Shown here: positions 43,841-51,853 of the stretch, one piece after another | Layout: every line of letters starts with the position of its first letter | How positions within the stretch are numbered: position 1 is the stretch's first letter | Assembly (NCBI RefSeq): GCF_002042885.1 | Contig: NZ_MVFY01000002.1 | Coordinates: 414,995-478,994, forward strand | Length of the DNA: 64,000 nucleotides | Direction: 5' to 3' | DNA from: Citrobacter portucalensis | GTDB lineage: Bacteria > Pseudomonadota > Gammaproteobacteria > Enterobacterales > Enterobacteriaceae | The notes under the pieces: model-generated | Database searches by the model: none | Told to the model about the DNA's origin: nothing | Seen by the model: the letters and a program-made list of their open reading frames with translations, nothing else | Made by a program: the position numbers and the translations under genes

Positions 43841-45025
43841 GTGGAAACTCAGGAATCGGTTTGAAAGAAATGCAGAGGATCTTTTAATCGTTTTCTCTAA
43901 GGAAAACAGTATAGGATTTTGTAAACTACAAAAATGAGATGTTTTGTTATCTCTTTTATCTATAACAGGAAAGGGGTAAAAAACCTTATTTTTAGGGAAG
44001 CATTCTGTATAAATGCTCATATGGTTTAATACTTCGCTGTTCAATGGTTTGGCCTTGTTACATATCTCGTTGGCGAATGCGCTGCATTTGCTGCAATTAC
44101 AACGACATGCAGAATAGTCAGTCGAGATGAGGGAATCATTATTGCCAATGTTAAATCCTAGCTTTCCTCGCCGGATATAAGCATCCATTATTCCACTGGC
44201 TTCATATTTTAGCAGTAATCCCTCCCGTTCACTCCGCGTTAAAGATGGCGATAATATATAACTCAGCAATAAGGTGGTTCTTTCATTTATGGATGGATAT
44301 AGATTTAACTTGTTGATCTGTTTCGTCTTAATGATGAAATAGGACGCGATGACAAAGCCAAGGCATCGAGCGGTACTCATCTGCAGATCCCAGCTGTCTT
44401 TTTGTACGGTATATTCGTAAGTTACAGGCATGAGTGAATGTTCGTACGCTAGAAAGTCGGCAATAAACTCCATGGTCCTGATATACGGAAGTTGGTTGCC
44501 ATTCATCTTGATGTATTGATGCTGGCAACACATCAAATGAACCAATTCATGAAAGAAAACGAAGTTCATAAAAGAGCGGGCGGTGTTAAGAGATACCTCT
44601 ACTGAATGTATGTCAACGCGATTGGCTATAATACATAGCGCTGTATCGGCTAAGGCTGTGTGTTTAAATATGGAGGCAAGATCGAGACTGATGTTTAAGT
44701 TGTATGTTCCTGCAACAATAATTACCCATGAATAGAATCTGTGATTAATTGCAATATATGCAATATCTTCGTGGATAACTATCTGGATTAATGGTTCATT
44801 TTCGTTCACAAAACCCCATACGGTTTTGTTCACCGGGATGAGTGAGTCTTTACCCAGCCAGGCTTCGATCATCAAATCCAACTCAGTAAATGAGTACCAT
44901 GTAATATCGGTATCAATATTTTCAGGTGAACACCAGGATTGATAAGGCCATGCGTCAGGCATTGTGTCAGGGAATGCAACATTGTTTAATGATTCTCGTA
45001 TTTGATTCATTTTGCTATACGCCAT
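43838..45025 (-). CDS. Unrecognised HExxH protein (putative zinc peptidase)
   Basis: 395 aa from the ATG at 45023-45025, weak SD. I do not recognise the family. A zinc-peptidase-like motif is present: H159-E160-L-V-H163, then after 22 residues E186-F-I-A-D190, the arrangement of gluzincin-like and ImmA-like peptidases. A cysteine cluster C307-x-C309-x-C311-x2-C314-x7-C322 suggests a second metal site. No signal peptide, so probably cytoplasmic. A+T-rich and lacking neighbours in its own operon. An EvgA-type half box lies about 290-305 bp upstream. It could be a phage- or defence-derived protein; peptidase activity is unproven. Confidence 0.6.
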   Translation of the reverse strand: MAYSKMNQIRESLNNVAFPDTMPDAWPYQSWCSPENIDTDITWYSFTELDLMIEAWLGKDSLIPVNKTVWGFVNENEPLIQIVIHEDIAYIAINHRFYSWVIIVAGTYNLNISLDLASIFKHTALADTALCIIANRVDIHSVEVSLNTARSFMNFVFFHELVHLMCCQHQYIKMNGNQLPYIRTMEFIADFLAYEHSLMPVTYEYTVQKDSWDLQMSTARCLGFVIASYFIIKTKQINKLNLYPSINERTTLLLSYILSPSLTRSEREGLLLKYEASGIMDAYIRRGKLGFNIGNNDSLISTDYSACRCNCSKCSAFANEICNKAKPLNSEVLNHMSIYTECFPKNKVFYPFPVIDKRDNKTSHFCSLQNPILFSLEKTIKRSSAFLSNRFLSFH

Positions 45026-45311
45026 CAATCAATTGCTTTGCTTACTACCAGAAGAGAAGCGTAACTTGCTGTTCTGGTAACCTATTTTTCTCCTTAGAAT
45101 GTGAAAGTGGTGCTTTTAACGTTGGCCGGTTTTTCTTCCCGCCAGGTTGTGCCAGTGTACGATCCTTCTGGATTTACAGTTTCTCCAAAATTCAGGTTAG
45201 TAAAATTGTTATCACCCGAAAGTATGAAAAAATGCTCTATCTTATTTTTTTAGCAGCGCATCGATGTAACCTGGGAAATTTGAAATGCGCTGTTTCTGCT
45301 TTATTTAAGCA

Positions 45312-45329
45312 TAAAGACAAGTGTAGGAT
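45312..45329. promoter_or_regulatory. EvgA-type half box
   Basis: ACA-AG-TGTAGGAT: the right half TGTAGGA is a perfect match to the EvgA consensus TTCYTACANNTGTARGAA, the left half keeps only ACA. It lies between the HExxH gene and evgA. Confidence 0.42.
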
Positions 45330-45500
45330 AATTTCATATAGAAATAAAATTAACAAAGAACTGTCGTAGGCAACGTATTGAAAATAATATTTGTTTTTAA
45401 TGTAAAGTTGCTGGCATAGAAATGTGCATAGGAATGTCCAACGTAAACGGCTATTTGATGGCGGCTTTCCACCATGCCATCCTAACGGGAGGTTCGTCAG

Positions 45501-45590
45501 ATGAGGGGCATTTTCCGTATTTTTACGGTTCTAATGCTTACTACGCTATTGATATTAATAACTTTGTTAAGAATGAACCCTAATAAATGA
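45501..45590 (+). CDS. Candidate 29-aa single-span membrane peptide
   Basis: ATG at 45501 with GGGAGG nine bases upstream, 29 codons, TGA at 45588. The product begins MRGIFRIFTVLM, continues with a hydrophobic run LTTLLILITLL and ends RMNPNK, a positive-start single transmembrane helix. It lies 8 bp before the EvgA box and 260 bp before evgA. Small membrane peptides are known to tune sensor kinases (SafA links EvgS to PhoQ in E. coli), but this one is not SafA by sequence. Supported only by SD, size and hydrophobicity. Confidence 0.42.
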   Translation: MRGIFRIFTVLMLTTLLILITLLRMNPNK

Positions 45591-45597
45591 AAGACCT

Positions 45598-45615
45598 GTC
45601 CTACATGTGTAGGAA
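45598..45615. promoter_or_regulatory. EvgA box upstream of evgA
   Basis: GTCCTACATGTGTAGGAA matches the EvgA inverted-repeat consensus TTCYTACANNTGTARGAA at 15 of 16 defined bases (only the first differs). It lies 237 bp before the evgA start, suggesting autoregulation as in E. coli. Confidence 0.85.
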
Positions 45616-45746
45616 TTTTCCTTTACGTTGTGTTAATGATTTGATATTTACAAAGGTTCAAGGTTTAATTTTTGTAAATTAAAATGTTACTTTTATGATT
45701 TATTCATTCGAATTATGAAAAAATAATAAAATATACGCGTGGCTAT

Positions 45747-45755
45747 GCTAGAATT
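45747..45755 (+). promoter_or_regulatory. Extended -10 element for evgA
   Basis: TGCTAGAAT: TGn plus TAGAAT (45750-45755), about 95 bp before the evgA ATG and 130 bp after the EvgA box. No good -35 is visible, consistent with an activator-dependent promoter. Confidence 0.42.
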
Positions 45756-45851
45756 TTCCTCTTAAAGTCTTGCGTTTATAAAACATAATATTGAAGACTC
45801 ATCTGCTCTATAGCCATCGCCTCTCTTTATTTATCGGGATTCTTATACGCA

Positions 45852-46466
45852 ATGAACGCGATAATCGTTGACGATCACCCATTGGCTCGCATTGCCATCC
45901 GCAACTTACTCGATACCAATGGTATCGCTGTGACCACCGAACTCGACAGTGGGGATCAAGTGGTTCAAACCGTTGAAAAAACTAAACCGGAGCTGTTGAT
46001 TATCGATGTGGATATTCCGGGTATCAGTGGCATCGAAGTGCTGGAGCAACTGAGAAAGCGGCACTATGCTGGTGTAATCATTATCATTTCAGCCAAAAAT
46101 GAATTTTTTTACGGCAAACGTAGCGCCGAATACGGTGCTAACGGATTTGTGAGTAAAAAAGAAGGTATGAATAATATTCTTGCCGCAATTGAAGCAGCAA
46201 AAAATGGCTATAGCTATTTTCCCTTTTCCCTTGAGCACTTTACTGGTTCATCCGTCAGCGAGCAGGATAAGCTTGATACGTTGTCGAACCAGGAAATGAG
46301 AGTATTGCGTTATATCCTTAATGGCATGGATTACAGCACAATTGCCAGCAAAATGAATATCAGTAATAAAACGGTAAGTACCTATAAAAGCCGGTTGATG
46401 GAGAAATTAGATTGTTCATCATTAATGGAAATTTATGATTATGCGCAGAGAAATAAAATAGGATAG
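45852..46466 (+). CDS. evgA: Response regulator EvgA
   Basis: 204 aa, the same length as E. coli EvgA. The receiver domain has D7/D8 and phosphoacceptor D52 in LLIIDVDIPGISG. The LuxR-type HTH is at about residues 140-200 (LSNQEMRVLRYILNGMDYSTIASKMNISNKTVSTYKSRLMEKL). Highly similar to E. coli through the GANGFVSKKEGMNNI stretch and the C-terminal AQRNKIG. It activates acid-resistance and efflux genes; EvgA boxes occur upstream of it and before yfdX/hdeD. evgS follows after 4 bp. Confidence 0.95.
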   Translation: MNAIIVDDHPLARIAIRNLLDTNGIAVTTELDSGDQVVQTVEKTKPELLIIDVDIPGISGIEVLEQLRKRHYAGVIIIISAKNEFFYGKRSAEYGANGFVSKKEGMNNILAAIEAAKNGYSYFPFSLEHFTGSSVSEQDKLDTLSNQEMRVLRYILNGMDYSTIASKMNISNKTVSTYKSRLMEKLDCSSLMEIYDYAQRNKIG

Positions 46467-46470
46467 AGTA

Positions 46471-49400
46471 ATGCTGGAACGCTTTTTTATTTTTTTGATG
46501 GTCATCTTTACCATCGGGTTGTCTACGGGTGTAAGCTCAGCTCGGCAAGTTGAGCTAAAAAGTAACTATAATACCTCAGTGCAAAATATCGGCTTGAACA
46601 GGGAAGAAACAAACTGGTTAGCGCATAAAAAAACCTTGGTTGTTGGCACCTGGTTACCGGAAGTCTCCCCCATTGTTTATCAAAATAGCGGTGAATATTA
46701 TCGGGGCGTCAACGCGGATTACCTTGCGTTAATGCAAAAGAACCTCAATCTAAAAATCATTATAAAGCAGTATGATAATGAGCAAGAGGCGCTGGCCGCG
46801 CTCGCCAATAACGATGTTGATACGCTGATAACCCAACTGTCCCGACGCCAGGATGTTGGTGGAAATCTGTTGCGCACTTCGGCATTGCTGACCACGTGGC
46901 CGACGCTTGTAACATCGCTAAAAAACACTATGCTGCCGCTGACCTCGAACCATCAGGTTAGCGTCGCGTGTGTGCGGGATTGTCCTTTTCTCGATGTTAT
47001 CCAGGGGGCTTTTCCTGAGGCTAAAGTCTCATTTTATGACGACGAGTATCAGGCTATGGCGTCGGTAGTGAATGGCGATAACCAATATTATATTGGTAAC
47101 AATATCACCAGCAGTCATTGTATCTCTCGATACTTCTCACAATCACTGGTTATTACGCACTACTTTGATAAGCAAGAACAATATAATTATTTTGTCGTTA
47201 ACGAAGATCAGCCTGTATTAAGAAATATTCTTGATGGTTTCATTACGTCAATCAGTAATGAAATTCATATGCAAGTCATGCAGAACTGGCTGAACCGCGG
47301 CAACCTTGCCTATCTGAATGCGCCTATTCCTTTCACCGATCAGGAAAAAGCGTGGTTGAAGAAAAAGCATGTTATCCGCATTTTAATCAACCCAGATTAC
47401 TCGCCCTATACGCTGGTCGATCGCAGTGGTGAGTTACGCGGTATTATTGGTGATTTGCTGAATATTATTCATCTGCAAACGGGGCTCGATTTTGAACCCA
47501 TTTTAGCTAGCTCCAAAAGTGAGCAGACAAAGCAAATAAGCGGCGAACAGTGGGATATGTATCCCACTATCACGCTAACTCATCAAAACCCGAGCAATTC
47601 GGCCTTTAGCGATCCGCTGATGAATGTGGCATTTGTGATGATCACTTCCCGTGAGGAAACCGCCGAATCGCTACTGGAGAAGCCGATACGCATTGCTTTG
47701 CCTGCCGGGCATGTGCTGGAAAGCGAGCTGAAGCAACGCTATCCGCAGGCCACCTGGGTGAATGCGGATACTGGCAGTGTTGCGATGGCCATGGTCAAGG
47801 AGGGCAGCGTTGATGCGGCAATCGCTACCGAATTGTCGGCAAGATTTATGGTCGATCATTACTACCAGAAAAATATGCACTTTTTTAGGCTTACAGATAT
47901 GCCTGGTGCGTCGGTAAGTTTTGCAATCTCTCCCCGCGAGCCGATGTTGAAGTCTGTTATGGATAAAGCGCTACAGGCCATACCGCCACGTGAAATTTTG
48001 CAGATGACGGAGAGGTGGTCGAAAATTTCCAATACGCAGGTCGATTTCTGGAGTCGATATAGCAAACAGTTCTATCAACTGGGGATATTCGCGCTGCTGC
48101 TGATAGCAATTAGCCTGATCTGGGGGATCTCACTCTCCCGTGAGGTAAATAAAAGGAAACAATCGCAGCGGCTACTGGAAGAGCAGCTTCATCTCAAAGA
48201 AGCATTATCTCAAGAACTGGAAAACGAAAAGAATAAAGCGATTGAAGCAACCAAGGCCAAAAGTCGCTTTCTGGCGAGTATGAGCCATGAATTACGTACT
48301 CCGGTAAGTTCGATTGTTGGCTTTGTGGAATTACTGTCGAGTTCAGAACTCAGCCCGGCACAGCGAAAAGAGGCGATTGCCCTTACCGGGGCGACGGCCC
48401 AGTCATTGCTTGGACTGATCGGTAAGATTCTGGATGTGGATAAGATTGAGTCTGGTAAATACCAGGTTGTTCCTCAATGGACGGATCTCTCGCAGCTCAT
48501 TGAATTGCAGTGCCACTCTTTCGATGCCTTAGCCAGACAGAAAGGCATTACGCTTGCCTGCGTTAGCCAGTTGCCGGCGAACGAGCGGGTATTTGTCGAT
48601 CAGCAGGCTTTGCGGCAAATTCTCACCAACTTGGTGGGTAATGCGTTGAAGTTTACCGAGCAGGGCAGCATTCATGTGACGGCCCGTTTGATGCCTGAGG
48701 GGGAGAATCACGGTACCCTGACTATTGCCATTAGCGACACCGGTTGCGGGATTAGTGAAGAGGAGCAGGCGGGGCTGTTTCAGCGTTACGCTCAGGGACG
48801 CTGCGGGCGCCAACAAACCGGTTCTGGTCTGGGGTTATTTATCTGCAAAGAACTGGTGACGTTGATGGGCGGGACGCTGGAGTTGATGAGCGTCCCGTTG
48901 CAAGGAACCACGTTTACCATAACGCTGCCGGTTGAAACGGCTCGTCAGTCGATTGTATCGGATGGCGATGCGCCCGGTACTCTGTTACCGCTTCCGTGTC
49001 TGTCTATTTTGATAGCTGACGATAATCCAACCAATCGCCTGCTGCTCAAGCGACAGTTGAATGCCATTGGCTACAGCGTGGATGAAGCGTGTGATGGGGA
49101 GGAAGCAGAAGCCAAACTGGCGAAGAAATCGTACGATCTGCTGATAACCGATGTAAATATGCCGAAAAAAGACGGGTTTGATCTTGCGGCTTCGCTACGT
49201 CGTCAACAGCCGAATTTACAAATATGGGGACTGACGGCCAGCGCACTTCCACAGTCACGCGATCGATGCCTGCAAAATGGTATGAACTTGTGCCTGTTCA
49301 AGCCTGTGTCGATTCAGACACTGACCCATGAATTGAGTAAAATCGAAACCGGTTATGCGTCTCCTTGTACAATCCGGCATTTGAAATTCAATGTGTTGAC

Positions 49401-49713
49401 GGAAAATACCGGCGGCGATCGCGCACTGATGAACGAGATTCTCGAGACATTTCGCGAGGCAACGCTGAATGATATACAAGCGGCTGAGAAAGCCGTTCTG
49501 CAAGATGAACCTCAGCTGTTTTTGCGAGCTCTTCACCGGTTGCATGGCTCGGCGCAAATTCTGGGTATCACTGCGCTACAGAACCTGTGCGAACCTTTCG
49601 AATCCAGACGACATGACGATCTTCCTCTGACAGTACGCGAGGAGGCATTGCAGAAGATTATTGCTGTTATGCGGGAAATTGAGATTGAGATAGACAGTCT
49701 GATTAGCCATTAA
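46471..49713 (+). CDS. evgS: Hybrid sensor kinase EvgS lacking the PAS domain
   Basis: 1080-aa unorthodox kinase. Signal peptide (residues 1-24), two periplasmic substrate-binding-protein-like domains (about 45-285 and 290-525), TM helix at about 536-556 (LGIFALLLIAISLIWGISL), HisKA with H606 (SMSHELRTPVSS), HATPase (NLVGNALKFTE, DTGCGIS, GSGLGLFICKEL), receiver with D894 (LLITDVNMPKKDG) and HPt with H1025 (LHRLHGSAQIL). E. coli EvgS has 1197 residues. The missing stretch is the cytoplasmic PAS domain: here only about 35 residues of helix (SREVNKRKQSQRLLEEQL...ENEKNKAIEATKAK) join the TM helix to HisKA. Confidence 0.94.
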   Translation: MLERFFIFLMVIFTIGLSTGVSSARQVELKSNYNTSVQNIGLNREETNWLAHKKTLVVGTWLPEVSPIVYQNSGEYYRGVNADYLALMQKNLNLKIIIKQYDNEQEALAALANNDVDTLITQLSRRQDVGGNLLRTSALLTTWPTLVTSLKNTMLPLTSNHQVSVACVRDCPFLDVIQGAFPEAKVSFYDDEYQAMASVVNGDNQYYIGNNITSSHCISRYFSQSLVITHYFDKQEQYNYFVVNEDQPVLRNILDGFITSISNEIHMQVMQNWLNRGNLAYLNAPIPFTDQEKAWLKKKHVIRILINPDYSPYTLVDRSGELRGIIGDLLNIIHLQTGLDFEPILASSKSEQTKQISGEQWDMYPTITLTHQNPSNSAFSDPLMNVAFVMITSREETAESLLEKPIRIALPAGHVLESELKQRYPQATWVNADTGSVAMAMVKEGSVDAAIATELSARFMVDHYYQKNMHFFRLTDMPGASVSFAISPREPMLKSVMDKALQAIPPREILQMTERWSKISNTQVDFWSRYSKQFYQLGIFALLLIAISLIWGISLSREVNKRKQSQRLLEEQLHLKEALSQELENEKNKAIEATKAKSRFLASMSHELRTPVSSIVGFVELLSSSELSPAQRKEAIALTGATAQSLLGLIGKILDVDKIESGKYQVVPQWTDLSQLIELQCHSFDALARQKGITLACVSQLPANERVFVDQQALRQILTNLVGNALKFTEQGSIHVTARLMPEGENHGTLTIAISDTGCGISEEEQAGLFQRYAQGRCGRQQTGSGLGLFICKELVTLMGGTLELMSVPLQGTTFTITLPVETARQSIVSDGDAPGTLLPLPCLSILIADDNPTNRLLLKRQLNAIGYSVDEACDGEEAEAKLAKKSYDLLITDVNMPKKDGFDLAASLRRQQPNLQIWGLTASALPQSRDRCLQNGMNLCLFKPVSIQTLTHELSKIETGYASPCTIRHLKFNVLTENTGGDRALMNEILETFREATLNDIQAAEKAVLQDEPQLFLRALHRLHGSAQILGITALQNLCEPFESRRHDDLPLTVREEALQKIIAVMREIEIEIDSLISH

Positions 49714-49717
49714 TCCC

Positions 49718-49749
49718 CCTGATCGGGTAGCTGTAGCTGCCCGATCAGG
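49718..49749. terminator. Hairpin between evgS and yfdX
   Basis: CCTGATCGGG / CCCGATCAGG, 10 bp perfect, with an inner AGCTGTAGCT loop region. It stands 4 bp after the evgS stop in the convergent gap to yfdX. No clear T-run. Confidence 0.7.
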
Positions 49750-49787
49750 AGAGAAAGTCCTGGTTCAACACTCCGTAGTGCTGAGTA

Positions 49788-50420
49788 CTACTGGCCTGCG
49801 CCGATCATCTCGCTATCGACCACAATGCCATCTTCAGCACCTTTTAACACAAGGTTTGCTTCATAGTATTTACCGGAAGTCAGCAGTTTTTGCGCGCTGG
49901 CAACGGCTTTACGAGTCTGATTCAGAGGCATCAGGTATTGGGTCTGAAGCACGCTGATACCAGCCAGTTGCAGAGTATCCACTGCACCTTTCCAGTCGCC
50001 TTTGGCCATTTTGCCATTCGCTGTTTTGATAGCGGATTCTTTGGCCGGAGTCGCAATATAGTCTTCTGACAGCGCGACCGTAGCGTTAATAACCACGTAC
50101 TGATCGTCAATCATCTTGGCTTTAGGCGCAGCTTTTACAAATTTCGCCCAATCTTTGCTGTCGCCTGCCAGTAGGGAAGCCGCGTCATCGGTTAATTTTT
50201 TAGCGCTGTCAGGCTGTCCATGAAACAGGGCCAGACGAGCAAGCTGAATATCACGCATCGCATTTGCGCCTTGCACTGCGACCTGCATAACATCGGCAGC
50301 TTCTTTTTGTACATTTGCGGTAGCAGCTTGCGCCGGAGTGGTTGTGGTAGCAGTAGCAGCCATCACTGGTGCTGAACCCATCATGGTTGCAAGCACACCC
50401 GCAAGAATAATCTTTTTCAT
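49788..50420 (-). CDS. yfdX: YfdX-family periplasmic protein
   Basis: 210 aa from the ATG at 50418-50420 ([21 protein letters not shown], a signal peptide) with AGGAG upstream. An earlier start 14 codons up has no role. The mature part is helical and close to E. coli Yfd[83 protein letters not shown]. In E. coli yfdX is among the most strongly EvgA-induced genes; its product is thought to be a periplasmic chaperone-like protein involved in acid tolerance. A doubled EvgA box lies 105-138 bp upstream. Confidence 0.93.
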   Translation of the reverse strand: MKKIILAGVLATMMGSAPVMAATATTTTPAQAATANVQKEAADVMQVAVQGANAMRDIQLARLALFHGQPDSAKKLTDDAASLLAGDSKDWAKFVKAAPKAKMIDDQYVVINATVALSEDYIATPAKESAIKTANGKMAKGDWKGAVDTLQLAGISVLQTQYLMPLNQTRKAVASAQKLLTSGKYYEANLVLKGAEDGIVVDSEMIGAGQ

Positions 50421-50524
50421 TACTTTCTCCTGAATAAATTTGGTATATGTCACCAAACGCAATAAGCATATTAAATAATGTTAAAGAGAGGAATCAGAGC
50501 CAAGATAGAATAATGACCGTTTAA

Positions 50525-50558
50525 TCCTACAAGTGTCAGATGTCTGACATGTGTAGGA
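50525..50558. promoter_or_regulatory. Doubled EvgA box between yfdX and hdeD
   Basis: A 34-bp near-perfect palindrome built from two adjoining EvgA-type boxes. The left box is TCCTACA-AG-TGTCAGA, the centre TG, and the right box TCTGACA-TG-TGTAGGA. The outer halves are exact EvgA halves. Arms pair at 14 of 16 positions. Placed in the 281-bp divergent gap so it can serve yfdX and the hdeD-hdeB operon at once. Confidence 0.82.
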
Positions 50559-50701
50559 ATATACGCATAGCGACATTCTCTTGTTCTTATATACGCTTCC
50601 TTAGTGGAAGTCTTATCATTCCACTGTAAGTAACATATGTTGAGTGAGTAATAATTCTTGTGTCAACAGGTTACATTGCGTTTATGTATAACGGAGGATG
50701 T

Positions 50702-51298
50702 ATGTTTGTTTTTAATCAGCGTAGCCTGAGAGCGTTTAATGAAAAAACACTCGTTCATTATAAAAAGCACGCGACGATTATGGCGGTGTTGATGTTGATT
50801 TGTGGCATCTGCTGCTTGATTTATCCGATTGCTGCAGGTGTTTATTTAAGCTATGCAACCGGTTTTATGTTCCTGGTATGTGGTTTCTATTCTATTTATA
50901 GCCTGTTTAGTTCAGGTAAAAAGCAATTGAAAGCCAAATTTACCTATGCCTTTTTTGCTATCGCGTGGTTACTGCTGGGTTACTGTTTCCTCGTGAATCC
51001 TGTGATAGGCATGAATTCACTGGCAATGGTATTTTGCTGCCTGTTTATTCTGGGGGGGATTTTTCGTATCGCCTCTGGGGTCAAACTGTTCCGTAGTCCG
51101 GGTTATGGATGGAACATTTTTATTGGTATTTTTGACCTGCTTATTGCCGGCGTATGGCTGAATATGGATCCCGACAGATCGTATGTATTTACCTCAATTT
51201 TTATTGGTGTCGAGATGATCTTTAGTTCTTTAGCTTTTATCAGTCTGCGTAGAAATGCGACGCTGGTTAAAACTGATAAGCTCGCCGATAAAAATTAA
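50702..51298 (+). CDS. hdeD: HdeD-family acid-resistance membrane protein
   Basis: 198 aa from the ATG at 50702, which has GGAGG five bases upstream; an upstream extension of 14 codons is less likely. Six hydrophobic helices (for example IMAVLMLICGICCLIYPIAAGVYL, FFAIAWLLLGYCFLVNP, IFIGIFDLLIAGVWLNM, IFIGVEMIFSSLAFI) with short loops as in DUF308/HdeD. E. coli HdeD aids acid resistance at high cell density. It overlaps the hdeB-like gene or lies 20 bp before it, so both form one operon. Confidence 0.87.
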   Translation: MFVFNQRSLRAFNEKTLVHYKKHATIMAVLMLICGICCLIYPIAAGVYLSYATGFMFLVCGFYSIYSLFSSGKKQLKAKFTYAFFAIAWLLLGYCFLVNPVIGMNSLAMVFCCLFILGGIFRIASGVKLFRSPGYGWNIFIGIFDLLIAGVWLNMDPDRSYVFTSIFIGVEMIFSSLAFISLRRNATLVKTDKLADKN

Positions 51299-51318
51299 TG
51301 CTAACTCTGGAGCGCATA

Positions 51319-51645
51319 GTGAATATTAAGATGATGGTTTCTGCGGCTATTCTTGTGACCTCTGTTATGGCACCAATGACCAGTGCTTTGGCTACTCAGG
51401 CAACGGAAGCTGCGCCACAAGATATGACCTGTAAAGAATTTGTTGATATGAGTCAGCAATACAAGACGGCAATTGCCTTTGTGATTGTTAATAAAAATTC
51501 TGACTTTAAAGGCGATGATTATGTTCCCCTGCATGAGGTGGAAACGGAAGCTGTACCGAAAATGGTTAAAATGTGCCATCAGCATCCGAATACAAAACTG
51601 GGTGAACTGGCTGTAAATCTGAAAGGTTCCGGTCTGCACTATTGA
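51319..51645 (+). CDS. hdeB: HdeB-like periplasmic acid chaperone
   Basis: 108 aa from a GTG at 51319 with CTGGAG six bases upstream; an ATG at 51298 sharing one base with the hdeD stop is in frame and could be used instead. Signal peptide ending in ALA. The mature protein has APQDMTCKEFVDMSQQYKTAIAFVI, DFKGDDYVPLHEVETEAVPKMVKMC, close to HdeB (KDMTCQEFIDL, YKGGDTVTLNE, IPKVIEYC). The two cysteines match the conserved HdeA/HdeB disulphide. It binds unfolding proteins at low pH. HdeB is favoured over HdeA from the motif wording. Confidence 0.82.
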   Translation: MNIKMMVSAAILVTSVMAPMTSALATQATEAAPQDMTCKEFVDMSQQYKTAIAFVIVNKNSDFKGDDYVPLHEVETEAVPKMVKMCHQHPNTKLGELAVNLKGSGLHY

Positions 51646-51853
51646 TTAACCGTTTTGATAGCCTGGCTTTAGTTAGAATTGACAACCTCTGTTCCTACCC
51701 TCAGTCGTTCCTTATAAAAAATCCGCGTAATGCTTACCCTGCTATCCACGAGAAACTCGCTGGATAGCCGTGCCCGCTAATAACCGTAGACCTGACAAAC
51801 GAAGCCCCATCCCTGGGAATTTAATAATCTAAACCCAAGGATAGGGCAGGGGA
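51646..51853. terminator. Convergent gap with two stem-loops
   Basis: Between hdeB and mdtF. First stem GCTATCC...GAG-AAA-CTC...GGATAGC at 51741-51768. Second stem ATCCCTGGG / CCCAAGGAT at 51809-51817 and 51834-51842 (one mismatch). No strong T-run; they probably form the 3' ends of the two converging operons. Confidence 0.5.

Larger units (their letters stand above)
45026..45851. promoter_or_regulatory. 826-bp regulatory region upstream of evgA
   Basis: Strongly A+T-rich divergent gap between the HExxH gene and evgA. It holds an EvgA-type half box (45312-45329), a candidate 29-codon membrane-peptide gene (45501-45590), a near-perfect EvgA box (45598-45615) and an extended -10 for evgA (45747-45755). 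The part from 45030 to 45300 shows no convincing gene; short frames there lack SD sequences. Confidence 0.6.

Noticed and set aside
44926..45369. 147-codon plus-strand frame overlapping the start of the HExxH gene
   Set aside because: No SD, and its first third is antisense to the HExxH gene. The composition looks random and the cysteine-rich start matches no family.
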